Of a DNA stretch of 11,485 nt, positions 1 through 4,919 are shown piece by piece. Source of the DNA: Candidatus Omnitrophota bacterium (GTDB lineage: Bacteria; Omnitrophota; Gorgyraeia; 2-01-FULL-45-10); the NCBI GenBank assembly GCA_026387135.1, contig JAPLMH010000140.1:1-11485 (forward strand), written 5' to 3'. The notes beneath the pieces are model-generated. The model saw only the letters and a list, made by a program, of their open reading frames with translations. It ran no database searches and was not told the DNA's origin. Positions within the stretch are counted from its first letter, which is position 1, and each line of letters starts with the position of its first letter. A program made the position numbers and the translations under genes.

Positions 1-423
1 GTGCCATTTCTCGGGCAACGGTCTCATAGATTTGGAGAGCATTTCAAACTTCAGCACCTTTATCGATGGTTCATTGGTCCTGGTCTTAAAAGTCTCTCCG
101 GAGACGCCTATGAAATCGCCAATGTCGGTATTGTTAGACAGTTCAAAAGCATCGGGGCCTACGATATCGGCTTTAACATATAACTGGATCTTGCCGGTGG
201 AATCTTTGAGGTCGTAGAATTTTGCCTTGCCATGTTCCCTGCAGGCCATGATCCTGCCTGCTAAGGTGGCGGTCTTACCATCAGCAAAATTATCGGTGAG
301 TTCTTTTATTGTGGAGGTGGTGGAGAACTTTCCGCCATAAGCATATATGCCTTTACTTGTTATGGCATCCAGCTTCGCCCGTCTCTGTTTTATCAGATCG
401 CTCTCTTCGTGCTCAATAGTCAT
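1..423 (-). CDS. lysS: Lysyl-tRNA synthetase (class II), N-terminal part, runs off the window edge
   Basis: Charges tRNA-Lys with lysine in the cytoplasm. The 141 codons present cover the N-terminal helix (residues about 7-25) and the OB-fold anticodon-binding domain (about 50-135). They end at the conserved RPLPEKWH segment that leads into the class II catalytic core, which lies outside the window. The glycine-arginine stretch followed by HGKAKFYDLKDSTGKIQLYV is characteristic of bacterial LysRS. The N-terminus has about the family length, so the start must be here. Two in-frame ATGs exist, at 429 and 423. Neither has a Shine-Dalgarno, and the promoter at 431-459 puts the transcript start at about 423-425, so I chose 423. 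The gene lies downstream of the small-gene cluster in the same direction but has its own promoter. Confidence 0.95.
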   Translation of the reverse strand, partial: MTIEHEESDLIKQRRAKLDAITSKGIYAYGGKFSTTSTIKELTDNFADGKTATLAGRIMACREHGKAKFYDLKDSTGKIQLYVKADIVGPDAFELSNNTDIGDFIGVSGETFKTRTNEPSIKVLKFEMLSKSMRPLPEKWH

Positions 424-430
424 GGGCATG

Positions 431-459
431 ATTATATACTAATATCGCCGTACGGTCAA
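431..459 (-). promoter_or_regulatory. Sigma-70-type promoter of lysS, leaderless geometry
   Basis: On the minus strand a TTGACC -35 box (459-454), a 17-bp spacer and a perfect TATAAT -10 box (436-431). The -10 ends only 7 nt before the A of the ATG at 423, so the expected transcription start coincides with the start codon. There is no room for, and no trace of, a ribosome binding site. Confidence 0.8.
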
Positions 460-471
460 GCAGCCCGGGCG

Positions 472-726
472 CTAGCGGCTTTTATCATACCTAGCCTGAT
501 ACATGTCTTGCTCGGAAGGTATGCCTCCCCACCCCTTCTCAGAAGAGATAGGCTCATATTTATTATCCACCAATTTTTTCTCAACCTTTCCCGTGACCTT
601 ATTGACCAAAACCTTCTCGCCGCTCACCCGGACTTCTTTATATATCAGTTTTTCCAATATATTCAGAGCGTACAATGGTGTGGCGATCATAGATAGCAAC
701 ATTAACAATACAACGATCTTCTTCAT
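472..726 (-). CDS. Small exported protein of unknown function (84 aa), last gene of the small-gene operon
   Basis: I do not recognise a family. The protein starts with two lysines and a long hydrophobic stretch (residues 4-18) ending in PLYA, which looks like a Sec signal peptide cleaved after about residue 20. The mature part (about 64 residues) is charged and contains VLVNKVTGKVEKKLVDNKYEPI (residues about 39-60; split as VLVNKVTGKVEKK and LVDNKYEPI). This resembles short two-strand modules that display a residue after a TG turn in secreted proteins. The start is well supported by a GGAGGT Shine-Dalgarno 6 nt upstream of the ATG. The gene follows a 45-codon gene and is preceded by a copy of the leader repeat at 746-764. 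Its stop lies 12 bp before the lysS -35 box, and I see no clear terminator between them. Confidence 0.8.
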   Translation of the reverse strand: MKKIVVLLMLLSMIATPLYALNILEKLIYKEVRVSGEKVLVNKVTGKVEKKLVDNKYEPISSEKGWGGIPSEQDMYQARYDKSR

Positions 727-745
727 TCCCGCACCTCCGTTATTT

Positions 746-764
746 TTTCCGAAATCTCAATGCT
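746..764 (-). repeat. Leader repeat copy 4 (before the 84-aa gene)
   Basis: Minus-strand AGCATTGAGATTTCGGAAA. It starts within the stop codon of the preceding gene (TAG at 765-763) and lies about 20 bp before the start of the next gene. The following AACGGAGGTGC is shared with the spacer of copy 2. Confidence 0.75.
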
Positions 765-900
765 AGTGCTTATGGATTAAAGCATGCTCTATCGTCCCAA
801 CCCTGTAACATAAGTTAGAGATATAGTACGTTATGCTGATGATCCATATTGTGGCAGTGATAATAAGCAACTTTACATAGATGGGCCTTATTGGCTTCAT
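763..900 (-). CDS. 45-aa single-pass membrane microprotein
   Basis: The product begins MKPIRPIYVK and continues with a hydrophobic helix (about residues 8-27, rich in I, L, T, W and Y). A short polar tail follows, with two cysteine/tyrosine-flanked turns and the ending HALIHKH. One transmembrane segment with the basic N-terminus inside the cytoplasm is predicted. The ATG is preceded by AAAGGAG at 7 nt, a good Shine-Dalgarno. The gene is flanked on both sides by copies of the same leader repeat, which is why I treat it as real despite its size. The family is not recognised. By analogy with other tiny membrane proteins it may modulate a larger membrane partner, but nothing in the sequence shows which. 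Confidence 0.65.
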   Translation of the reverse strand: MKPIRPIYVKLLIITATIWIISITYYISNLCYRVGTIEHALIHKH

Positions 901-922
901 ATTATTCTCCTTTCTGGTATCC

Positions 923-941
923 TTTCCGAAATCTCAGGGCT
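923..941 (-). repeat. Leader repeat copy 3 (before the 45-aa gene)
   Basis: Minus-strand AGCCCTGAGATTTCGGAAA. It begins inside the stop codon of the 23-aa gene (TAG at 942-940) and precedes the AAAGGAG ribosome binding site of the 45-aa gene. It differs from copy 4 at only two of 19 positions. Confidence 0.75.
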
Positions 942-1011
942 AATCTCTCCAATAAAAGAAACCCAATAACACCACTATAATTACTATAAAAATTATTACA
1001 TATACATACAT
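940..1011 (-). CDS. 23-aa hydrophobic membrane microprotein
   Basis: Almost the whole peptide is one hydrophobic helix. It starts MYVYVIIFIV, carries on with I/V/L and one glycine, and ends in FFYWRD with an aromatic-charged C-terminal cap. That is the shape of a minimal single-pass inner-membrane peptide, with a short polar end and an aromatic interface belt. The start has a strong GGAGGT Shine-Dalgarno 6 nt upstream, in a spacer (AACGGAGGTGC) almost identical to the one before the 84-aa gene. It sits 13 bp after the 40-aa gene. The low-complexity A/T-rich coding sequence means chance cannot be excluded. The ribosome binding site and the repeated architecture are the main support. Confidence 0.55.
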   Translation of the reverse strand: MYVYVIIFIVIIVVLLGFFYWRD

Positions 1012-1024
1012 TCCAGCACCTCCG

Positions 1025-1147
1025 TTACTTTCCGAAATTCTTGGCTGGTGGAGTGGTTTGTTGGTGCTTTTTCTTCTCTGCGTCGGCTTTTGCTATCATT
1101 ACCTGCTTATCGTGTTTATGTTTATTCTTGTCTCCTTTATCGCCCAT
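1025..1147 (-). CDS. 40-aa highly charged lysine/histidine-rich small protein
   Basis: First gene of the small-gene operon. The product begins MGDKGDKNKHKHDK and contains a short amphipathic stretch around residues 16-27. It then runs through KKKHQQTTPPAKNFGK to the end. It has no hydrophobic segment, is strongly basic, and is probably disordered and cytoplasmic. Short MxDKGxK...-type basic proteins occur widely as uncharacterised ORFs in environmental bacteria, and I recall the style but no function. The start has AGGAGG 5 nt upstream of the ATG, the best Shine-Dalgarno of the cluster, and a consensus promoter 56 nt further up. The last codons overlap leader repeat copy 2, so the repeat encodes the C-terminal NFGK. 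Confidence 0.65.
   Translation of the reverse strand: MGDKGDKNKHKHDKQVMIAKADAEKKKHQQTTPPAKNFGK
1029..1046 (-). repeat. Leader repeat copy 2 (before the 23-aa gene)
   Basis: Minus-strand AGCCAAGAATTTCGGAAA, one base shorter than copies 3 and 4 and with internal mismatches. It lies inside the 3' end of the 40-aa gene and is followed by AACGGAGGTGC as in copy 4. Confidence 0.65.
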
Positions 1148-1166
1148 TTGCTCCTCCTTTATTTTA

Positions 1167-1185
1167 GCAACGAAATCTCAAGGCT
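1167..1185 (-). repeat. Leader repeat copy 1 (5' UTR of the small-gene operon)
   Basis: Minus-strand AGCCTTGAGATTTCG followed by TTGC. The first 15 bases match the other copies and the GGAAA part has diverged. It lies in the untranslated leader between the promoter and the AGGAGG site of the 40-aa gene. Confidence 0.65.
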
Positions 1186-1203
1186 GTTTATGTTTCCGAT
1201 TAA

Positions 1204-1232
1204 ATTATATGCTTCCGCAGCGACGAGGTCAA
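1204..1232 (-). promoter_or_regulatory. Strong sigma-70-type promoter of the small-gene operon
   Basis: TTGACC (1232-1227), a 17-bp spacer and a perfect TATAAT (1209-1204) on the minus strand. Both boxes have exactly the same sequence and spacing as the lysS promoter. The predicted start near 1197 gives a leader of about 50 nt, carrying leader repeat copy 1 and an AGGAGG site. Confidence 0.8.
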
Positions 1233-1263
1233 TCTATTTATCTGAAAGAAACTTATGACTCTT

Positions 1264-1536
1264 TTATGAAGAAAATGATATTTTTAGTCTCTTGTGAAAT
1301 GCTTTTGCGATCCTAGCCAAAGTGCTCATATTATATCCATCATACTCTCCGCTTTCATAGCGCGCTATAGCGGTCCTTGAGGTACGGACCTTTCTGGCAA
1401 GCTCCAGCTGGCTCATCTTCGCTTTATGCCTTAATTCGGCTATCCGCTCACCGATATTCATTATATCGGATACTTCATTATAGACAGTTTTAAACTTCGA
1501 GCTTTCCATCTTTTTATCAAATATTGACTTTTTCAT
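1264..1536 (-). CDS. XRE-family helix-turn-helix antitoxin (HigA-like)
   Basis: 90-aa protein. A Cro/C1-type helix-turn-helix occupies about residues 28-82: IGERIAELRHKAKMSQLELA, then the recognition region RTSRTAIARYESGEY, then the supporting helix STLARIAKAFHKRL. In type II toxin-antitoxin pairs such a protein binds and neutralises the toxin and represses the shared promoter. Here it follows a Gp49/HigB-like toxin gene, the toxin-first order typical of higBA. An upstream ATG at 1557 directly abuts the toxin stop codon but has no ribosome binding site. The ATG at 1536 has AGGAG 7 nt upstream, so I chose it. The N-terminal 27 residues before the domain probably contact the toxin (inference). 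Confidence 0.85.
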   Translation of the reverse strand: MKKSIFDKKMESSKFKTVYNEVSDIMNIGERIAELRHKAKMSQLELARKVRTSRTAIARYESGEYDGYNMSTLARIAKAFHKRLKISFSS

Positions 1537-1557
1537 TGTGCTGCTCCTATCGCTCAT

Positions 1558-1953
1558 TTATACAACAAAATATTTATTACGGATCCGTATCGCCTTCCTA
1601 AGCTCATTACGATCAAACTTCTGTCGTTTCTTCGTATATGCCGATGTAATTATTATCTTCTTCCCCGTAAAGAAGAAACAGAAGAACCGCTCTTTCTTTG
1701 GTTTAAAACAGTATATCTTATTTTGTCTGTCCTCAATTCGAAATTTTGTCTCATCATAAATACGCCCTGTATCGGCTATCCTTTTTACAAGGAATAATAG
1801 ACTTGCTTGAGTAACATCATCACAACATTCAAAATAATCATTTACGCTGGATAAACCTTTCGTTTCCGCATGGAAGTATGCGGAATAATACTCGCCACTA
1901 TATACAAGAAAGCCCTCGTAATAATCCGACGCATGTCTTTTTTCTATATCCAT
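1558..1953 (-). CDS. Gp49/HigB-like (RelE-superfamily) toxin of a type II toxin-antitoxin module
   Basis: 131-aa protein. Residues about 55-125 have the layout of the phage-derived Gp49-like/HigB family. A strand pair FRIEDRQNKIYCFKP comes first, then a hydrophobic strand FFCFFFTGKKIIITSAYTKK, then a basic helix (RNELRKAIRIRNKY). Family members are ribosome-dependent or ribosome-associated mRNA nucleases. The lysine/arginine/tyrosine-rich end fits, but I cannot prove the active site. The open frame extends upstream to 2100, but those 49 codons overlap the comM 3' end in another frame. The ATG at 1953 sits 4 nt after the -10 box and is therefore the likely leaderless start. The antitoxin gene follows within 25 bp. 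Confidence 0.8.
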   Translation of the reverse strand: MDIEKRHASDYYEGFLVYSGEYYSAYFHAETKGLSSVNDYFECCDDVTQASLLFLVKRIADTGRIYDETKFRIEDRQNKIYCFKPKKERFFCFFFTGKKIIITSAYTKKRQKFDRNELRKAIRIRNKYFVV

Positions 1954-1954
1954 A

Positions 1955-1967
1955 ATGAGTGTATCAT
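1955..1967. promoter_or_regulatory. Possible antitoxin operator
   Basis: The interrupted palindrome ATGA-5-TCAT covers the -10 box and ends 2 bp upstream of the toxin start codon. It is the right place for autorepression by the XRE antitoxin. The half-sites are short, so this is only a candidate. Confidence 0.35.
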
Positions 1968-1986
1968 ATTTGAGACATTTAGTCAA
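1958..1986 (-). promoter_or_regulatory. Promoter of the toxin-antitoxin operon, leaderless geometry
   Basis: TTGACT (1986-1981), 17 bp, then TACACT (1963-1958) preceded by the extended -10 bases TGA. Only 4 nt separate the -10 box from the toxin ATG, so the transcript must start at or within the start codon. The promoter begins 31 bp after the original comM stop codon. Confidence 0.7.
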
Positions 1987-2017
1987 TACGAAAAACCAAA
2001 TTTTGTGATTGCCAGCC

Positions 2018-3558
2018 TTATCCCCACAAGTTTCTATCGAGGCTTCTGTAGGATATAGCCTCGGAGATGTGGTGGGTTTCGATGATATCTTTGCCGTCAA
2101 GATCGGCGATGGTCCGGCTCACCTTCAATATCTTGTCATAGGCCCGGGCCGATATGCCGAGTTCCAGAATGGCAAGCTTCAATAGCTCTTCCGCCTCTTT
2201 ATCAAGGGCGCAGTATCGCTCCAGCTCCTTCGGCTCAAGATGAGCGTTAAATATAATGCCGTCTTTTTTATAACGACTCTTTTGGGCCTCGCGGGCTTTA
2301 TCGACCCGCCTCCTGATCTCCTCCGATGGCTCGCCGCGTCGCCGCGCCTTTTATCGGTGAGATGTTCATACTTGAGCCTCGGCACCTCAATATGTATGTC
2401 TATCCTGTCCAGGAGCGGCCCTGATATCCTTGATAGATAGTTCTGTATCTTGATGGGCGAGCAGTGGCATTCTCTTTTTGGATCGGTGAAGTGTCCGCAC
2501 GGGCAGGGGTTCATCGCGCCTACAAGCATAAACTTTGCCGGGTATGTGACTGTATTGGCGATCCTTGATACGGTGACGGAGCCGTCTTCCATTGGCAGCC
2601 TCAAGACCTCCAGGACGTTGCGCCTGAATTCAGGAAGCTCGTCCATGAATAGTACGCCGTTGTGAGCGAGGCTTATCTCGCCTGGCACGGGATTTGTCCC
2701 TCCGCCCAAGAGCGCAGCATCAGAAATAGTATGATGCGGCGAGCGGAACGGACGCGTGCCTACCAGGAATTTGTTGGCGGGAAGGATCCCGGCTACGCTA
2801 TGGATCTGGGAGGTCTCCAGCCCCTCTTCAAGGGTCATTTCCGACAATATGGTCGTGAGCCGTTTCGCAAGCATGCTCTTGCCCGATCCCGGAGGACCGA
2901 TCAACAGGACGTTGTGGCTGCCCGCGGCGGCCACTTCGAGGCCGCGTTTCACATGTTCCTGACCCTTAACGTCGCTAAAATCTATCTTGTATCTCGAATT
3001 TCTTTTGAACGCCACCTCAATATCGAGCTCCTCGGGTTTTATCGACAGCTTTTTATTTAAAAAGTCCACTACCTCTTTTAAATTATCTACCGGATAGGCC
3101 CCGATGGCCCTGACCACCGCCGCTTCTTTTGAGTTCTCTTTTGGCAGGATCAGATATTTTTTCCCCATATCTTTCAGTGCCATTGCTATAGGGAGCACTC
3201 CGTTAACAGGTTTAATTTTACCGTCCAGGGATAGTTCGCCTAAGAATACATATTCTTGCAACAAAGACGAATCTATGACATCTTCGGTGGAAAGGATCGC
3301 CAGCGCTATGGGTAGATCGAACGATGCCCCTTCCTTCTTTATGTCGGCGGGAGCCAAGTTGACTATTATCTTCTTGGCGGGAAAAGAGAATCCGGAGTTC
3401 CTTATCGCCGCCTTGATCCTGTCCCGCGATTCCTTTATCGCCACATCCGGCAACCCCACTATATTGAATCCCGGTAACCCAGAGCCTATATCGACTTCGG
3501 CGGTCACTTCATATGCGTCTATACCTATTACACAGCTCGAATATATCCTTGAGACCAT
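2018..3558 (-). pseudogene. comM: YifB/ComM family Mg-chelatase-like AAA+ ATPase, frameshifted by an 8-bp duplication
   Basis: ComM is a hexameric helicase that promotes branch migration during integration of transforming DNA. Present: the N-terminal ChlI (Lon-like) domain, residues about 20-140; Walker A GPPGSGKS, 221-228; Walker B VLFMDELPEF, 302-311; a CPCG...CHC cysteine cluster, 352-366; and LLDRID, 382-387. At about residue 404 the frame shifts and translation ends at 2179 after about 55 unrelated residues (459 aa in total). In the other frame the lost C-terminal domain is intact: EPSEEIRRRVDKAREAQKSR, then LERYCALDKEAEELLKLAI, then SARAYDKILKVSRTIADLDG, then AISYRSLDRNLWG and a stop at 2018. 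Removing one copy of the tandem 8-mer at 2331-2346 restores a 510-aa protein of normal family length. The ATG at 3558 has AAGGAG upstream, overlapping the yraN stop codon. Confidence 0.93.
2331..2346. repeat. Exact 8-bp tandem duplication inside comM
   Basis: TCGCCGCG occurs twice back to back (2331-2338 and 2339-2346). Eight extra bases shift the frame by +2. With a single copy, the reading frame passes from KRRG directly into EPSEEIRRR, as in intact ComM. Confidence 0.9.
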
Positions 3559-3569
3559 CTCTCTTCTCC

Positions 3570-3911
3570 TTATATATGATCATCTTCCACGGCGTTCTCT
3601 ATCAATTCGATCGATTCCAATTTTCTACTGTGATCCAGCTTAACCGAAACAATATCTATGCGCCAACAGGCATTCAATATACGCTGCCCCTTCAGATAGG
3701 ATAACGCGTTCTTTACGATATGCGCCTGTTTTATCCTTGTCACGGAAAGGTACGGAGGGCCGAAAGAGGATGTGGTCCTAGATCTCACTTCGACAAAGAC
3801 TCTTACCCCCTTGTGCTTTGCGACGATATCTATCTCACCGACGCTTCGAGGACGAACTTCTCTACTTCGTCCTTCACCTCTCTGTTCAGAGGTATGACGG
3901 TGTTGTACCAT
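3570..3911 (-). CDS. yraN: YraN (UPF0102) family protein, N-terminally truncated
   Basis: The family has an endonuclease-like fold resembling Holliday-junction resolvases, and its function is not settled. Recognisable parts are SVGEIDIVAK (residues 23-32), VFVEVRSR (38-45), FG followed by the VTRIKQAHIVKNALSYL helix (50-73), WRIDIVSV, and the typical ending ELIENAVEDDHI. The usual first 35-40 residues (GxxGExxAxxYLxxxGYxIL and the following N-R strand) are missing. The first 22 residues here are simply the spoVG 3' end read in another frame. The only in-frame ATG, at 3911, lies 82 bp inside spoVG and has a possible AAGGA 6-7 nt upstream. The protein may be made but lacks a conserved helix, so it is probably inactive or decaying. 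Its stop codon overlaps the comM ribosome binding site. Confidence 0.8.
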   Translation of the reverse strand: MVQHRHTSEQRGEGRSREVRPRSVGEIDIVAKHKGVRVFVEVRSRTTSSFGPPYLSVTRIKQAHIVKNALSYLKGQRILNACWRIDIVSVKLDHSRKLESIELIENAVEDDHI

Positions 3912-4093
3912 TTACCGTCCTTACCCGTCTCGCTCGGCATGCTTACGAACAGGCCCTTCTCCCCTTCAACCACTCTCAAGCCCTTTATAACAAAGCTGTC
4001 AAATATTGAAAGATCGCAAAACGCCTTTGTCGCTCCGCTGCCGACAAGCTTATGAAGCCTTGATACTTCGAGCTTCATATCTTCCTTGACCAT
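3830..4093 (-). CDS. spoVG: SpoVG-family RNA/DNA-binding regulator
   Basis: 87-aa protein. SpoVG is a small global regulator that binds nucleic acid in firmicutes, spirochaetes and many other phyla. The signature parts are present: a first strand KLEVSRLHKL (residues 7-16), AFCDLSIFDSFVIKGLRVVE (about 24-43), the conserved GLFVSMPSE (about 47-55), and the C-terminal helix LNREVKDEVEKFVLEA that carries DNA contacts in studied members. The length is normal. The ATG at 4093 has AAGGGGGTGATT just upstream, nearly the full anti-Shine-Dalgarno complement. A second ATG at 4078 also has AAGGA. The 3' end overlaps the truncated yraN by 82 bp. Confidence 0.93.
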   Translation of the reverse strand: MVKEDMKLEVSRLHKLVGSGATKAFCDLSIFDSFVIKGLRVVEGEKGLFVSMPSETGKDGKWYNTVIPLNREVKDEVEKFVLEASVR

Positions 4094-4121
4094 TGTAATC
4101 ACCCCCTTTCTGTCCCCATAC

Positions 4122-4127
4122 ACTATA
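4122..4127 (-). promoter_or_regulatory. Possible -10 box of spoVG
   Basis: TATAGT on the minus strand, 28 bp before the ATG and directly before a G-rich start region. No acceptable -35 box is found at 16-18 bp, so the call is weak. Confidence 0.35.
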
Positions 4128-4176
4128 AGACGGAAAAAGAGGCAAAATTGTTGCAAACTATTTTAAAATAATTTTC

Positions 4177-4210
4177 TCCCGACGGGAAAAAGTTTCGGTT
4201 AAAAACGAAA
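4177..4210. other. Two small hairpins between spoVG and the plus-strand RNA promoter
   Basis: TCCC-GAC-GGGA (4177-4187), flanked by T and A runs, and TTTCG-8-CGAAA (4193-4210). On the minus strand they lie upstream of the putative spoVG -10 box. Neither is a good intrinsic terminator. They may separate the two divergent units. Confidence 0.3.
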
Positions 4211-4227
4211 AAGGAAGATTTGAGGGG

Positions 4228-4255
4228 TTGCTTTTCGTACGGTATGTGGTAGACT
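4228..4255 (+). promoter_or_regulatory. Putative promoter of the plus-strand RNA
   Basis: TTGCTT (4228-4233), 16 bp, then TAGACT (4250-4255) with the extended -10 triplet TGG (4247-4249). The predicted start is about 4261-4263, directly before the first hairpin of the RNA. Confidence 0.5.
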
Positions 4256-4260
4256 TAATG

Positions 4261-4464
4261 GTAGAAGAAGAGAGGAGCTTAACCTCTCGGGAGTTAAAGG
4301 CGGCGGTTCTTCGAAAGAAGAGCTGACCGAGGCTGCTCGAAAGAAAGAGTAGCCTACCGGGATCGGCCAACAAAACCCGTAAAGGGAGGCGATCGAAAGA
4401 TAAGAAGGCCGGTTACATGAGTCCTCTTCCGATAGAAGGTTAAGCGGCCCTTCTTCTTTTTTTT
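4261..4464 (+). ncRNA. Candidate structured non-coding RNA of unknown family, about 200 nt
   Basis: This is the only plus-strand unit, filling the 382-base protein-gene-free gap between spoVG and the anti-sigma gene. Visible helices: GAGAGG/CCTCTC with a 7-nt loop (4270-4288); TCTTC-GAAA-GAAGA, extended by CGGT/ACCG around a GCTG bulge (4304-4329); a 9-bp stem AGGCTGCTC/GAGTAGCCT with one G-U pair and loop GAAAGAAA (4330-4355); CGGG/CCCG (4358-4379); and a short ATC-GAAA-GAT (4392-4401). A terminator ends it. GAAA tetraloop-type caps recur at three sites. The 5' AGAAGAAG (4263-4270) could instead pair with CTTCTTCT near 4453, closing the whole RNA. I find no hallmark of tmRNA, RNase P, SRP or 6S RNA, and no tRNA. 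It contains a 22-codon ORF, but its ATG lies before the predicted transcript start. Confidence 0.6.
4402..4464 (+). terminator. Intrinsic terminator of the plus-strand RNA
   Basis: AAGAAGGCCG (4402-4411) pairs with CGGCCCTTCTT (4445-4455) with one bulged C, and eight T residues follow (4457-4464). The loop contains a smaller CTTC/GAAG hairpin. On the minus strand the same stem is followed by CTTCTTATCTTT, so it may also end the sigma/anti-sigma transcript. Confidence 0.8.
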
Positions 4465-4475
4465 ATGCTGTATTT

Positions 4476-4907
4476 TTAAAGCCTGTTCTTGGGGTCTTTA
4501 TCGAGGGAGCTTAATATACGGGACGCTTCCTTCTCTCCACCCTTCTTCCACGCCTCATATATCATGACCAGCATCTTTGTGGACTTGGCGTCCGATATCC
4601 ACTTTGCGCCCAAAAGTATCGTAGCTGTGAGAAATTGCAGGAAGTATTCACGGCATACAAAAGATAACATAAACGAAATAACCGCCAATAGAAGATATAT
4701 ATTCATTTTTTTCATAAGTCCGGGCTTTCCTTTTTTAAATTTACTGACCGATTCATGCGCCGATACCGCGCTCTCCAGGCAGCTATTACAGCACGCTATA
4801 TGATCCTCTACCCTCTTTTTGTCCTCACCGGACAAGATATTGTCAAGATAGTCGGCCAATTCCGTTTCCTTAGGATGCGTGCTTATTTTTTGTTTCAGAT
4901 CTGTCAT
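4476..4907 (-). CDS. Membrane anti-sigma factor with zinc-binding ZAS motif
   Basis: 143-aa protein paired with the ECF sigma factor upstream. Residues 11-46 form a zf-HC2/ZAS anti-sigma domain (ELADYLDNILSGEDKKRVEDH) with the zinc motif H36-x3-C40-x2-C43. Two hydrophobic helices follow, about 70-85 (YLLLAVISFMLSFV) and 88-104 (FLQFLTATILLGAKW), then a 38-residue charged tail. The N-terminal zinc domain would sequester the sigma factor at the inner membrane. There is no sizeable periplasmic sensor domain. The two helices form a tight hairpin, so both ends should be cytoplasmic, unlike one-pass RsrA- or RskA-type proteins. The GGGGGA ribosome binding site overlaps the end of the sigma gene, so translation is probably coupled. 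Confidence 0.85.
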   Translation of the reverse strand: MTDLKQKISTHPKETELADYLDNILSGEDKKRVEDHIACCNSCLESAVSAHESVSKFKKGKPGLMKKMNIYLLLAVISFMLSFVCREYFLQFLTATILLGAKWISDAKSTKMLVMIYEAWKKGGEKEASRILSSLDKDPKNRL

Positions 4908-4919
4908 ATTTTATTCCCC

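Noticed and set aside
460..480. GC-rich palindromes (GCCCGGGC, GCTAGC) after the 84-aa gene as a terminator
   Set aside because: No T-run follows, and the region runs straight into the lysS -35 box.
1536..1557. Antitoxin start at 1557
   Set aside because: That ATG abuts the toxin stop without a ribosome binding site, whereas AGGAG correctly precedes the ATG at 1536.
1954..2100. N-terminal 49-codon extension of the toxin
   Set aside because: It is antisense-free comM 3' coding sequence read in another frame and lies upstream of, and across, the toxin promoter.
2179..2340. The roughly 55-residue C-terminal tail of the open comM frame as a genuine alternative C-terminus
   Set aside because: It is arginine-rich nonsense created by the frameshift. 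The true family C-terminus is intact in the neighbouring frame down to 2018.
3104..3643. Long plus-strand open frame opposite comM (179 codons)
   Set aside because: It is the shadow of the comM N-terminal domain. It has no ribosome binding site and no recognisable protein.
4258..4326. 22-codon plus-strand ORF starting ATG GTA GAA GAA at the head of the RNA
   Set aside because: The ATG is only 2 nt after the -10 box, upstream of the predicted transcript start, and has no ribosome binding site. The region is better explained by hairpins.
4261..4464. tmRNA, RNase P RNA, SRP RNA or tRNA identity for the plus-strand RNA
   Set aside because: I found no tag reading frame or CCA-type ends, no RNase P P4 signature, no SRP GGAAG...GCAGC loop, and no T-loop GGTTCGA motif.
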